Part shown: in pieces, positions 45,066-56,299 of the stretch | Position numbering within the stretch: the first letter of the stretch is position 1 | How the letters are laid out: every line of letters begins with the position of its first letter | NCBI GenBank assembly: GCA_017354895.1 | Contig: CP071497.1 | Coordinates: 3,906,001 to 3,970,000 of the forward strand | DNA: 64,000 nt | Direction: 5' to 3' | DNA from: Podospora comata | Taxonomy: Eukaryota > Ascomycota > Sordariomycetes > Sordariales > Podosporaceae | Notes under the pieces: generated by a model | The model's database searches: none | Told to the model about the DNA's origin: nothing | What the model saw: the letters and a program-made list of their open reading frames with translations, nothing else | Translations under genes and position numbers: made by a program

Positions 45066-46980
45066 ATGAAGCAGACGCTTCTTGCCCTCGGGGCTTTCTT
45101 TACAGCCGTCACGGCTATCGCCCTTCCTCTTGACTCTTTGCAGTCGAACCCTCATCTCACACCTCTGAAGCCTCGTCAGGGTTGTGAAAACACTGCGACT
45201 TCCCGTGAATGCTGGGGGGAGTTTGGTCTCGATACCAATTACTACACCACCTGGCCCAACACCGGAAACACCAGGGAGTACTGGCTCTCTGTCCAGCAGG
45301 GAGATTGCTCCCCTGACGGCTACCTTCGAACATGCATGACCTTTAACGGCACTATTCCTGGCCCCACGATCTTTGCCGATTGGGGTGATGACCTTGTCAT
45401 CCATGTCACCAATAACATGCTGGAGAACGGGACAGCCATTCACTGGCATGGTCTCCATATGAGGGATAACTCTCTTAATGATGGTATGTTGACTTTCTCA
45501 TACTACTCCCATGAGGGATCATAATGCTAACGGGTATTGATAGGCGTGCCTGGCGTTACTCAGTGTGGTATCCGCCCTGGTGACACCCAAACCTACCGGT
45601 TCAAGGTCACCCAATATGGCTCGACTTGGTACCACTCTCATTTCTCTCTGCAGTACGCTGAAGGTCTCTTTGGCGGCATGATCTTCAATGGTCCCGCTAC
45701 TGCAGACTATGAGGTTGACCTTGGCAACTTGTTTCTCTCTGACTGGGGCCACACCGAGGCATTCCATCTCTGGAGTACTGTCGCCAAGGGCGGTAGACCT
45801 CCCACGCTTGAAACAGGTCTCATCAACGGCACCAACACCATTACCCCTAACTGCAACCCTGCCACCGACGCTCGCTGCGTTGGACAGGGTGCAAAGCACG
45901 AGATCATTTTCAAGGAGAACACGACATATCTCATCCGTCTCGTCAACCCAGCTGTTGACTCAGTGTTCGACTTCAGCATTGATCAGCATGACCTGACTGT
46001 TATCGCTCAAGATCTTGTCCCAATCAAGCCTTACACCACAGACTCGGTTCAGATCTCCATGGGTCAAAGATATGATATCGTCGTCACAGCCAAACCCAAG
46101 AACAAGACCGCCGACGGCAACTACTGGCTCCGCGCCGGACTCATCGCAGGATGCAGCGGTCCCAACCTCAACGCTGCAAGCATCACCGGCATTGTCCGCT
46201 ACGACGAGGATAGCACTGCACTCCCCTCCTCCACCAACCACAACACCATTTCCACCAGCTGCCTCGGCGAACCTCTCGCCAGTCTCGAGCCCTACCTCGA
46301 GCTGAACGTGACAAACATGTTCAACACCACCCTCGAGAACCTGGGCACCAGGCCACGGGGCGTCGACGGCGCGGAGTGGTTCCAGTGGACGCTCAATGCC
46401 TCCTCCCTGCACCTCGACCCGTCCCACCCCACGCTGGAGCACGTCTTCAACAACGAAAGCATCTTCCCCACCCCTTACAACGTGGTGGGTGTGCAGCCTT
46501 CCGGCACCGGTGAGCAGCAGTGGCAGGTGCTCATCATCCAAGACCAAACTCAGATTGGGTAAGTTTCTTCCCCTTCCCTTTCCCCTCACCATCCATCATT
46601 GACTAACGCTCCTTCTCAGCGCCGCCCACCCAATCCACCTCCACGGTCACGACTTCTGGGTACTGGCCGCAGTTCCCCAAGCAACCTTCAACGGCGACAC
46701 CTCCGGTTTCAACACCGCTAACCCCTCCCGCCGCGATGTCGCCGTCCTCCCCGGGCGCGGCTACCTCGCTATCGCGTTCGAGCTCGACAACCCCGGTGCT
46801 TGGCTGGTGCACTGTCACATCGCCTGGCACGCCAGCCAGGGCTTGTCCCTGGAATTTGTCGAGAGCCAGAGCAAGATCAGGAGCGGACTGCTGCAGAGGG
46901 ACATCGATGAGTTTGAGCGGACTTGCCAGAGGTGGACGGGCTGGCCGCCTGTTCACCCGCAGGAGGACTCTGGTATCTAA
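45066..46980 (+). CDS. Laccase (ascomycete multicopper oxidase)
   Basis: Oxidises phenols while reducing oxygen to water with four coppers; secreted. Three exons, 45066-45483, 45544-46558 and 46620-46980, give 597 residues. Signal peptide at 1-20 (TLLALGAFFTAVTAIALP) and a propeptide ending near LKPRQ. The copper motifs are complete: HWHGLH, WYHSHF, HPIHLHGHDFW and HCHIAWHASQGLSLEF. The protein stops in EDSGI, matching the DSGL/I/V plug of ascomycete laccases that blocks the oxygen channel. About ten N-glycosylation sites. It stands alone; a degenerate minisatellite lies downstream. Typical of plant-litter degradation or melanin-type oxidation. Confidence 0.97.
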
Positions 46981-47848
46981 GTGAGATTTCAGGCTCCTAG
47001 GAGGTGGTAGTTTCCTTTGTATTTGCTGTACCTACATGGGGGTTTCTTTGAGTTTTTGGGTCTTGGATAACTGGTTGGTGGTTGCGCATAGACGGGGTCT
47101 CGTTATGGGGTTGTGTTAGTGTATGAGAACACACTCAAGGTATTTTGTGCAGGGTAACAAACTGACAGGGAAATGTACTTTTCGATTGGGTTTGTCATTG
47201 AAACATTGGTTCGTGTGCACTATGTGGGGATGAGTGATGTTTGAATGAGAGATGTGTGGGTAAGTGATGCCTTCGAGAGTATTGTTTCAATGACCAAGCG
47301 AATCCTGGACAGTCGTATCTTATGAGATGAGAAGTGCCTGGATAAATCATGCCTGGACAGGTAAGGTAATGTCGTGATGAGTCGTGCCGGAATAAGTTAT
47401 GTTGTGGCGGTTGATGCCTCACACATAAGGATTTCCTACAATGACAATGTCTGTATGAGTAATGTTTGCATAGTCAATATTTGCATAAATAATATCTGGA
47501 TAAAAATGTCTGATTGACCAAATCGCTTGATCAGTAATGATGTCTAGATAAGTGATGCCTAGGCAAATGGCACCCGGATGTGCGAGGGAGGGTGTGAGAG
47601 ACTACGCCTGTTGTATTGTTGGGTAGCGTAGATGAAGTAGCGTTAGGTTGTTCGTCCGACGAGGTTCGTACTGCCTCCCTTGCTCTCGTCTGTTCACTGA
47701 TTGCATTGCAATTGCCCATCACGGATTTATGAGCATATGTTCCCAGGCAATAGACGGAACGCTACAGCCAACGTGAATGGCGTTCCTGCTCTGAAGTGGA
47801 CCTCCACAAGTCACTGTCGGTCCATATATCGTACACAAATCACACTTA
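46981..47848. other. Intergenic holding a degenerate minisatellite
   Basis: 3' flanks of laccase and GatB genes, which converge. Most of the interval is the 15-bp repeat listed separately. No gene seen. Confidence 0.5.
47230..47580 (+). repeat. Degenerate 15-bp minisatellite
   Basis: A loose tandem array with a consensus close to ATGTCTGGATAAGTA. Units readable in register include ATGTCTGTATGAGTA, ATGTTTGCATAGTCA and ATATTTGCATAAATA in immediate succession at 47448-47492, and ATGTCTAGATAAGTG at 47540-47554. Others are scattered at 47257-47415. The 15-bp period is five codons; on the minus strand the units read as H-H/Y-L-S/P-R pentapeptides. Confidence 0.7.
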
Positions 47849-49711
47849 TTAAGCCTCTTCCAGTCTTGGAAGATACACCTGCTCAATCCTCACTCTCATG
47901 ACCCTCTCAGCAGAAGCAGGATCCATCCCCTTTCCCTGCTCGGGACCAGCCCTCATCATCTTGCCGACCAAGAATCCCAGCTTGCCTTGGGGGTAGGCTT
48001 TGCTCTTTCCCTGCTTAAACTTGAGGAAGTCCTGCAACACCTTCTCCTGGCCCTCGATCACCTCATCAGCAATGGCCGCATAGTCTGCCTCGGTAATTTC
48101 CTTGTACCACAAATCTTGACGGTCAATCTGCTCAGTCACTCCACCAGGCGCAATCGTTCCCCGGAAAACATCCCAGAGCAAATCCTTCGCCACCTTGGCC
48201 GTGACCTTCTTCTGATGCAAGTAAAACAAAATGGCAGCCAAATCCTGCTCCGGTACTTGACTGGTGACCTCCTCAGCAGCGGCCTCCCCCACCTCTTCCG
48301 CCTCAGCCAACTTCCCCAACTCATGCAGACACCAATTTGCCGCCAGAATCGTATGCCTCTGCTCCCCCCCTTCCACCGCCTCAACCCCCAACATCCTCTC
48401 CAACTCCTCCAACACCCCATAAAAATACTCCAACCTCCCCTTCATCAACATCAACGCCATCGCATCCCTCTCGCTCAACCCAAACCTCCCCATCAATACC
48501 CCAACCTCCTCATCCGGCAACATCCCCATCGTTTCCTCCAACCTCTCCACCAAATCCCTCCCAATCACCACCGGCCCCAAATCCGGATCAGGCATATACC
48601 TATAATCCACCTCCCCCTCCTTCCCTCTCAACCTCCTCGTCTCCATACTCCCCAAGCTCCACCCCCTCGTCTCCCCTTCAATCCTCCCCCCCTCCTCCAA
48701 CACCCTAATCTGCCTATCCCTCTCAGCAATAATCGCATCCTCCACCGCCTTAAAACTACTCAAATTCTTAATCTCCGTCCTCGTCCCCAGCTCTTCTTCC
48801 CCAGTCCTCTTGACAGAAACGTTGACATCCGCTCGTAAACCACCTTGCTCCAGCCCAGAAATACAAGCATCCACGCTCTTAAGCAGCATCTGCACCTTCC
48901 TCACAAATGCCGCCGCTGTGGCAGGGCGGTGGATACACGGCTCGGTGATGATTTCCACCAGCGGCACACCCACCCTGTTGAAATCAAGATAGTGCGTCGA
49001 GTTAGGTTGCGCGAGCGTCTTGGCCGTGTCCTGCTCCATTTGGACTTGTTTTATCCCCACTGTTACCTGCTCCCCGTCTTCTGCTGCGATGCCATCTCGC
49101 GGGTACAAGGTTACCGAACCTGATCGGGCAAAGGGGTGGTAATACTGCGTTATTTGGTAACCGGAAGGTTGGTCCCAGTGGAAGTAGTGTTTTCGGTCGA
49201 ATCGGGAGATGAACTCGATATGGCAGTTGAGGGCTAGGGCGGCGCGGATGGCGGGGATGAGAGTTGTTGGCTGGAATGAGGGTTGGGAGCCGGGGATGGC
49301 GAGGTCGAAGGGGGCGACGTGGGTGTTGGGGTGGTGGTGGTGGGCTGCGTCGTCGGAGCTGCTGCTGGGGGTCGAGGCGGGGGAGAAGAGCTTGGAGGGG
49401 GTGTTGAGTTGGGCATGGATTTCGATGCCGACGGTGAGGTCCCAGCCGGGGACGGTTTGGTTGTCGGATTTTTTTAGCTTTTTCTTGGGGGAGCCGGAAA
49501 GTTTGGCGGCTTTGGCTTGTTCTTTGAGTTGTTTGCGGAGGGGGATAATCTGGGGTTGCTGGTCGGAGGGGGTTGGAGGGGTGGTGGACAAGGTTCGGAG
49601 GGGCAGAATTGGTGGTGCGAGGGTGGATGATCTAAGATGGAGGCAGCCGCGGCGGGTTAATTGGCCGGTTAGAAGGTATTTTCTCAGCTCGGTGGTGGGT
49701 ATTCGCGCCAT
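47849..49711 (-). CDS. PET112: Mitochondrial glutamyl-tRNA(Gln) amidotransferase subunit B
   Basis: GatB of the GatFAB/GatCAB complex, which converts Glu-tRNA(Gln) to Gln-tRNA(Gln) in mitochondria. A single exon of 620 residues from ATG 49711. The first 90 residues are basic, Ser/Thr/Arg-rich and suited to mitochondrial import. The amidotransferase core follows: GWDLTVGIEIHAQLNTPSKL, the FDLAIPGSQP and RFDRKHYFHWDQPSGYQITQ (Zn/Mg and acceptor-stem region), DFNRVGVPLVEIITEP, GLRADVNVSV, GTRTEIKNLSSF, and DYRYMPDPDLGP. The C-terminal GatB/YqeY tail domain ends in LGFLVGKMMRAGPEQGKGMDPA. The frame extends upstream to 49882, but MARIP gives a typical presequence. Confidence 0.96.
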   Translation of the reverse strand: MARIPTTELRKYLLTGQLTRRGCLHLRSSTLAPPILPLRTLSTTPPTPSDQQPQIIPLRKQLKEQAKAAKLSGSPKKKLKKSDNQTVPGWDLTVGIEIHAQLNTPSKLFSPASTPSSSSDDAAHHHHPNTHVAPFDLAIPGSQPSFQPTTLIPAIRAALALNCHIEFISRFDRKHYFHWDQPSGYQITQYYHPFARSGSVTLYPRDGIAAEDGEQVTVGIKQVQMEQDTAKTLAQPNSTHYLDFNRVGVPLVEIITEPCIHRPATAAAFVRKVQMLLKSVDACISGLEQGGLRADVNVSVKRTGEEELGTRTEIKNLSSFKAVEDAIIAERDRQIRVLEEGGRIEGETRGWSLGSMETRRLRGKEGEVDYRYMPDPDLGPVVIGRDLVERLEETMGMLPDEEVGVLMGRFGLSERDAMALMLMKGRLEYFYGVLEELERMLGVEAVEGGEQRHTILAANWCLHELGKLAEAEEVGEAAAEEVTSQVPEQDLAAILFYLHQKKVTAKVAKDLLWDVFRGTIAPGGVTEQIDRQDLWYKEITEADYAAIADEVIEGQEKVLQDFLKFKQGKSKAYPQGKLGFLVGKMMRAGPEQGKGMDPASAERVMRVRIEQVYLPRLEEA

Positions 49712-50028
49712 GGTTGTGGTGTTGACTTTGCCATCTTTAAAAAAAGTTCGAGGCTTCATTGGGATGATGTTGGAGCTTGGGTGCGGCTTTGGAGGTGGCC
49801 CAAGCTCCCTTCCCCTGTTGCCAAGACTTGCCGCTAAATGTGGAGTCTGCTCCACAACCTCCACACTCTTGCCACAATACAATTATGACACTTGAGTAGG
49901 TTAACATGACTTTGAAGGTCAATTCATAGGTCTTTAAAAATAGTTTAAAGGACACTAAAGATAGTTTAAAAGCTTTTACCAATAGCTTTCAAAAGATCAT
50001 GAAAAGCGCTGTAAAGAAAATTAACAGG
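49712..50028. other. Intergenic; GatB promoter and AT-rich flank
   Basis: AT-rich from 49880 on. A near-repeat, ATAGTTTAAA, occurs at about 49936 and again at 49961. No gene seen. Confidence 0.4.
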
Positions 50029-50371
50029 TGTCACAGTTAAGCCAACTGGCTGGACAGACTATGTGCGGGGTACGACACACATAGTCAATCGTTAGTAAGA
50101 CTAATCAGGATGAGGAATAGCTTCACCTGTGGGATCATTGCCAAGAGTCAATGATCCAGAAGACCAGTAGGTCTAAATATACGGAAAAACTGGGTGATGT
50201 AGATAGATAGTTCCGCAGTATGCAATTTAAATTACAGTTGTTGGTATTAAGACTATTGTGATTGCGATAAGCTATTTGTTGTACACTATTGAGCTGTACC
50301 GAACCAGAATTATTCAGAAGTGCCTTCAACCAGTATCCCTTTCAAAGGTTCTAGATAGGGGGCTCGTCACA
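50029..50371 (-). repeat. Solo LTR-like repeat, copy 1
   Basis: On the minus strand it starts TGTGACGAGCCCC and ends CTGTGACA, so it has TG...CA ends as LTRs do, and includes a TATA-like cgtatattta. Its first ~210 bp match the copy at 57820 at roughly four in five positions; many differences are C/T or G/A, as RIP would leave. No internal element region adjoins it and no flanking duplication is clear. It is an old fossil of an LTR retrotransposon, family not assigned. Confidence 0.5.
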
Positions 50372-52469
50372 AATATAAATCACATACAAACTTCAAGTTA
50401 ATTAAATTTATAACTAATATATAAATTTACTTTGATAAAATCTTCTATAATTACCTCACAATCAATAGGATTAAAATCTTTAAGTAAAAATGTTAGGAAA
50501 AAGAGTATTTCTAGCTTGCGTTCCGCTGAAAACTACGGTATAGTTCTAAACCCCTTTCTATACAGGGAAGTTATATTATATGTATATAGTCAGTGCGTAG
50601 GTAGGGTGGGTGGGGTGTGCATCGCGCTATTTTGTACTTCGCTATAGGATGCAGAAAGAGGTCTCACACCGAGACGATTTGAGTAGGGTAAAGACTTTTT
50701 TTATGTTTGCAAATTGTGCAAATCTATGCAAGCTGCTTCAACAGCTCGATTCCTGCACGGCTAAAAGTCTCCTGGAACTTCTTATTGCTGAGCCTCCAGG
50801 TTTGGACTACTTCCTTGCGGAGTCTATTCTTGTGGAAGAAGTGTGTGATAAGAGTGTATAAAAGACGCAATTCAACAAGTCGAAAGGAAGAGAGTTGCGG
50901 GAATTTTCTCGATCATGTCCAGGAACTCACTTTCGTGACTGGTGGCACTTGAAGTCGTATCAGGCCTTCCGGCCGGTAAAGGTACCTTACCAGGTAGGTA
51001 GTCGCTCCTTGACGACCATCGTTTCCATTTATTGGGTGCCAAGGGTACCTAAGGTAGGTTGGCATTTTCCCAAGCTCTTGCTTTACGCTGCAGGAGTCTG
51101 TTCCCATTCGTGAGTGCGTTTCTTGAAATTCAAGACCTGGGAGGGCGTGAAAGCGTAGGACTGTGAGGGGTCACAACTGACTGCATTGACGCTCATTCTA
51201 TGTGGCTTGGACATGTTCGACCTCCACTGGAACAAGTACAAGACCATGCTTGAAAGAAAGATGAAGGAAGTGAGACATGTGGAAAGTTACGTCCACTTTA
51301 CATGCCCCAAAGTGGGACCTCCAGAGAGTGAGATACTGTGAAGTGGGCCTGATGCTATCCCACATTCGCAATCAAGAGTACAACATCTTCTTCAAATGTC
51401 CGATTTCAGCATCAGGTCCATTTCGGTGTTGCTAAGGTCACTACTTAAAGTGATTGGAAGCCTGGATGAAATTAAAATACTGAGTTACAATGTAATCTTC
51501 TTCATTTCCATTCTGCAATACAAGATATCGCTCGTCTCTTGTTCGCTGTTGATGGGACTCAAATCTGGCCAAGAAGGCAACTCCAGCAACCCAGCACATC
51601 ACTCAAAGCACCTTCTCCACCCCCTTCCCGCCCCTCTCAAACCCTAAACTTAACCACCAAGGAGCCCTCTGTCTGCTCCTCCTTGGAACAAATAATCTTG
51701 TAAGGAACCTTCTTCAAAGACCAATCCCGCTTCCCGCATAACCCGCATTTGATCAGGCTGCCGCCAGATCATCCACATCTATCTCCTCTCCATTTTGGAC
51801 CGGGTTGCCCTTTCACCTTGATGAGATAGTTACATACTCTTCGTGACTGGTCATGGGTTCTTTCTTCCTGGTAAGCAACAGCAAAGTTTTTTTGTGGACT
51901 GGTATGCTAAAGGTGTGAAAGGGTAGCGTGGGGCTGGTAGCTGATCATAATTGCTAGGCTTTGTTGGGTTTTGAAGTTCAACTATTACATCAATGGAATT
52001 GGGCTTTTCCTCCTTACTTTTCGTTCCTTTCGCCCGGTGATAGGCGGCCGAGACAGTAGCAATAGTTTGCTGCCCGACCATGCGTCATCTGTTGCAGAAA
52101 ACGCCTGGTTGGTGAGGCAGTCTAGCACTGGACGCCACGGGAGGCAGTGCCCCTTGCTTGGCATGCATTGAGTAGGTATGTATGAAAACCCGTCAGAATA
52201 GCGGCTGAGCATGGGTGACAAATTTGTTCAAAGAGACCACGAATCTGGGACAAAAAAGGCTAAATGTTTTCAGAGTCAAAACAGTTCAATACATTTAATC
52301 CCAAGCACTTGCATGCACTCAGTCAAATGAAGCCCCTTTCTTCTTATCTTCTCGCGTTATGGAACACTTCTCCAGGACCTCCACTTCCGAACCATACCAT
52401 CGGCATGAAAAAGAGTATTGACAATCTTAAATCATGGCGTTGTATGACCTGTTAAAGACTAACCGAAAC
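50372..52469. other. Intergenic; AT-rich then mixed sequence
   Basis: 50372-50640 is AT-rich. From there to 52469 composition is normal but no motif-bearing frame is found on either strand. Probably decayed sequence. Confidence 0.4.
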
Positions 52470-53402
52470 TGGCACAGTCAAGGACGTCAGAAATGGGTAT
52501 CCACGTTACACAGCACTGCTGTCCACTCACGACCCCTATCTTATTTGCCGGCGGTTCACCAAGATCAGAGCTAGGCTTATGCTCTTGAATCAGGATAAGC
52601 TCTGCGTGTTGGAACAGAAACTCGAGAAAATCGACCAGGAAGAAACCTCTCCGCTCTTCCTCGGGATGAGCCGTCTTGATCGAAATCCAGCTAAACAGGA
52701 TGTTTTGTCAGAAATCGAATCCTCTCTTGCCGAGTATGATGCATTCGTGGAGAGAACTCATCGATGCTATTGCTTGCGCCCGGCCATCCCCGAGACGTCC
52801 AAAGTCTTCGTAACTAGCTTGAGGGGACGGGTTGCATTTCCAAGGTCGAACAATCGTATCTGTCCCACAAGGGAGAACTTGCATGCTTGGCTCCGCCCGG
52901 TGATACCGCGTTATTTCACCTGGAGTCATGGGTGGAGGACAAACTTCGTCAGTTGTTCAAATCCTCTTTCAGAAACCTACGTACTAACCCTACCCCCTGG
53001 GAAGGTGAAAGGCTGACAGCTTCATTGAGCAGAGCCCATATCACAATCCTTCGTCGGATCCGAATGGTTTTATGTATACCGGCCCATGGGTTAAACGAAC
53101 AGCAAAAGTACTGCTGTTGTTTTTGATCACACTCCTACTGATCATGCCAGTGGTTTTTTGCAATCTCACCAACACCTTGTCGATCAGATCTTCGTAGTCA
53201 TGACATGCACCATCTCTTATCTCGTCATACTCTTTGCGTTAACCAAGTCAAGGACCATGGACTTGGTGTTGGCAGGTGCAACGTGAGTTCTCGAGCCCAC
53301 CCTCCCCAAGACTTTTGCGTAGCCTTGGTGTGTACTCATACGAGACTTTTAGGTATGCCACCGTTCTTATTGTCTTTGTGTCCAGTACCACGGACCACTA
53401 GA
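52470..53402 (+). pseudogene. DUF6594 membrane-protein pseudogene
   Basis: A fungal DUF6594 protein can be followed through shifted frames. 52492-52790: GYPRYTALLSTHDPYLICRR, ARLMLLNQDKLCVLEQKLEK, PLFLGMSRLDRNPAKQ. Next frame: DVQSLRN, a TAG where the family has Trp (TGG), then GTGCISKVEQSYLSHKGELA and LFHLESWVEDKLRQ. Then an open segment with the first membrane helix (VLLLFLITLLLIMPVVFCNL) and, one frame over, two more (MTCTISYLVILFALTKSRTM and, after a GTGAGT...TTTTAG intron, ATYATVLIVFVSS). Frame breaks near 52790 and 53190 plus the TAG show it is dead; TGG to TAG fits RIP. Function of the intact family is unknown. Confidence 0.8.
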
Positions 53403-53695
53403 ATATTTGGAATGGCACCAACACAGCTTTCTGGGGATAGCAGCCTTTTCAGCCGGTCGTTCTATAGATCTTGGTGTACTTATGCTACAAAATATCCGTG
53501 TACATACATCACACATAAAACTAACGTGCGACCACTGCACTTGACCCTCAGATCACCACAGATCGGCGCGGGTACGTCTCGAACCTACTCTGGGTCCAAA
53601 TACAGCCTCACAAACGCATGATCCTCAGGACTACCTGCGATCGTGGGAACCGTTCACAAAATTCACTCCCTCCATCCTCAGATCAGCCAGACTGA
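53403..53695. other. Intergenic, no gene seen
   Basis: Short gap between the DUF6594 relic and the convergent membrane-protein gene. Confidence 0.4.
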
Positions 53696-55618
53696 TTATA
53701 AATGCGGCAAAAACTCCGTCCACTCCACCGTCTCATACAACCCCCTCGGCGCCCACCTCAAACTCACAAAAGCCTCCACAACCAAATACACCCTCGCAAC
53801 CACAAAAGCCCCCAAAACCACATACACCCCCAACCTCCGTCCCCACCTCACCAATTTCCCCCGCCCCTTGCCATCTTTCCCCGTCAAAGTAATCGGCATA
53901 GAAGGATTAACCCCCGAAACCCACCCATCAAACCCAGGCCAGCACTGCCTCGCAGAGAAAAAACCCCACAACACCACACCCGAAGCCGTGATCGTCAACG
54001 CAGAAACAATCCACAGTATCCTCTCTGCCTCTGCAACAAAGCTAAACGTCTCGAAATTGTTGAAGCCCGCTGAGCAATGCAGCGCTCCATAAGCTGCGGC
54101 TGTGGCAGCGAGTACGGCACGGAGGCGGTCACGGTGGATGTTGACTTGGCCGAGGGAGAGCTTATGGAGCGAGGGGAAGTTGACTATGTGAGGGGCGAGG
54201 TAATCTGCCTCGCCGAAGAAGTGGGCTAGTTTGGGGCCGAAGCCGAGGGTGAAGTAGTAGGGCTGGTAGTCGGGACGGGAGGAGCAGAGGGTGCGCAGGC
54301 GGTCGGCGGCGTGGGAGGCGGTTTCGAGGAGGGGAGGGGGGATTAATGGTCGAGTTTGCGCGGTAGGGTCGGTGGAGGAGGGAGGTTTTTGAGCGTCGGG
54401 GAAGCCACGGCGGCAGTAGCGGCTGTGTCGCATGGAGAAGGTGTCGTATGGAGGCTTGAAGTAATCGAGGCATTGAGGGGAGACCAGGGGTGCGTTCAGG
54501 TTGAATTGGTAGCGATAACTGGTGTTTCTTGCATTTTGTGGTCTCTTGCTCTCAGCTGTGGCCGTGTCGGTTTCGGACCAGAGCTGACCAAAGCCGAGGA
54601 AGGCAGCTGGGTTCCTAGAGCCAGGTGACCCGATGGAGAGATGAGTCCTCAGTTCTGACAGCTCTTGACGGGAAGTCTGCGAGGCAAGTGCGGGTGTTTG
54701 ATCTGGCGAGGAAAGTGATGGCGATGGATAACTCTCTGGCAGTCTCCAGATCCTTTCATCATCTTCGTCTTCCACCACATGCACAAAGCACCTGATGTCC
54801 ATGATTCCGTGCTCATCCACGCCACTTGTCTCTGGCGAGCAGAGGTGCATGAGCGCCAGCGCCTCGCTCCTTTTCTCATCAACTGGGAGCAACGTCGGCA
54901 CCAGAATATCCAAGGGCTTGTGCCACCACAGCAGGTAGATACCCAGCGCACAAGCAACATGCCCGCAGGTGTTGATCTCCAACAAAGATATTGGCAGATG
55001 CTTTGCTGCTCGACCGATCACCTGAATCACCATCCACCCAGCCTGGAAACAAACAATGCTCTTTGCCAGCCAATCTGCCTTGCTCTTATCCCTAATCTGA
55101 GACTCTTGAATGGTAGGCAGATCCCCCAAGAACGACAACAGTCTGATACCCTCAGCGGTAACAGTCACTCGCCTCGGCTTTCCATCGACATCCATCCCAG
55201 CAGACTCAGGGAGATCAGCCACAAAGCCGCCCATAACGGCAAAGAAGCACTGCCCAATATCCCAGACTTGCCCGTTACCACCCCGGCTCTTGACATCAAT
55301 TTCGATTTGCCCCTTCAGCCAGGTAGCGACAATGAACTGCGCTGCTGCTGTAGCCACAACCACCTCAGGCGCGAAGATTCCGTAGATGACCCATTTCGCC
55401 TTGTCGAGAAACTGAAGCCGAAGGCTGTTACTGTGAGACTCGGGTGGCACGTTGAGGTGGAGTGCTGAGAAGACGCAAAGTGTGAGGGTAACGACACATG
55501 AAAAGACAAGAGAGAAGGTACCCCGCCCATTGGGTTCAGGCTGCCAGCCTATTTTGTCATCCTCTCCAACGACGAAGCCCAAGAAGAGGAGAAATAGCAC
55601 GACGCTGTATGTTGCCAT
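53696..55618 (-). CDS. Fungal multi-pass membrane protein with WWHKPLD motif, unknown function
   Basis: A single exon of 640 residues from ATG 55618. The N terminus is a signal-like helix (TYSVVLFLLFLGFVVG), followed by membrane helices near residues 33-55 (FSLVFSCVVTLTLCVFSALH), 70-105 (YGIFAPEVVVATAAAQFIVA), 185-250 (SIVCFQAGWMVIQVIGRA; HVACALGIYLLWWHKPLDI), and three C-terminal helices (AVLAATAAAYGALHC; RILWIVSALTITASGVVLWG; YVVLGAFVVARVYLVVEAF). WWHKPLD at the end of the fourth helix is the hallmark of a fungus-specific family with many members in accessory regions. The middle 200 residues are polar. No function is known; it is unlike any transporter I recognise. Confidence 0.82.
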   Translation of the reverse strand: MATYSVVLFLLFLGFVVGEDDKIGWQPEPNGRGTFSLVFSCVVTLTLCVFSALHLNVPPESHSNSLRLQFLDKAKWVIYGIFAPEVVVATAAAQFIVATWLKGQIEIDVKSRGGNGQVWDIGQCFFAVMGGFVADLPESAGMDVDGKPRRVTVTAEGIRLLSFLGDLPTIQESQIRDKSKADWLAKSIVCFQAGWMVIQVIGRAAKHLPISLLEINTCGHVACALGIYLLWWHKPLDILVPTLLPVDEKRSEALALMHLCSPETSGVDEHGIMDIRCFVHVVEDEDDERIWRLPESYPSPSLSSPDQTPALASQTSRQELSELRTHLSIGSPGSRNPAAFLGFGQLWSETDTATAESKRPQNARNTSYRYQFNLNAPLVSPQCLDYFKPPYDTFSMRHSRYCRRGFPDAQKPPSSTDPTAQTRPLIPPPLLETASHAADRLRTLCSSRPDYQPYYFTLGFGPKLAHFFGEADYLAPHIVNFPSLHKLSLGQVNIHRDRLRAVLAATAAAYGALHCSAGFNNFETFSFVAEAERILWIVSALTITASGVVLWGFFSARQCWPGFDGWVSGVNPSMPITLTGKDGKGRGKLVRWGRRLGVYVVLGAFVVARVYLVVEAFVSLRWAPRGLYETVEWTEFLPHL

Positions 55619-56299
55619 TTGGCTGAAGCACCGTCATCATTTTCAGCACTTCTGTTGCACAAGTCAAACCTGAGGTGCGGTTGGGAAGGGCTTTTGACCT
55701 GCCCAAGATAACGACAACACCTGCAGCTGAAAGATTGAGCTTTTTTGAGAAGTTGCCCACTTAGTATGAGTGTGCCTGGATAGGCCGACTCCTCAGCGAA
55801 TGAGAATGCTACAATGCTCCAAGCTCCGTCTTATGGGCTGACGCATCCACACCTGATGCGACTTTGCTGGATTACTTCCTTGGCTGGGGTTTGTGTCGAG
55901 GAGGCTGAAGAAACAAGATAAGGCAGACTGGACAAGATGGGTTAAACCTGCTGTGATGTGTGTGGGTAACTGGTGATTCTCCAGATTGTGTTCGACACAA
56001 CCATGAGGCCGTAAGCCACGGGGACGGGTTTTTGCACGAATACTTCACTTCAGCATCACCGAAAGAGTTCGGTGATTTATTTTCACCTTCGATTGCAACC
56101 TTCATCAAGTTTCATCAATTTACGCAAACCTCCCCTCTAGCCCCTACCTGTCATCGCCCTGCGCCACGGCGATCAAAAAGCCACCCTTAATCCCCCCTGT
56201 CCTCGCCTCCCTTCGCGTTCTCCTCTCTATTCATCCTCGACCGACAACCCTCACACGCAGTCCCGCTGTGCTGGGGAATAGACCGCTCCGAAACCTCAT
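55619..56299. other. Intergenic, no gene seen
   Basis: Upstream region of the membrane-protein gene. Short frames only. Confidence 0.4.

Noticed and set aside
45960-46592. 210-codon minus-strand frame in the laccase locus
   Set aside because: Antisense to the laccase exon 2.
47987-48838. 283-codon plus-strand frame in the GatB locus
   Set aside because: Antisense to GatB; Pro/His/Leu-rich composition typical of a shadow.
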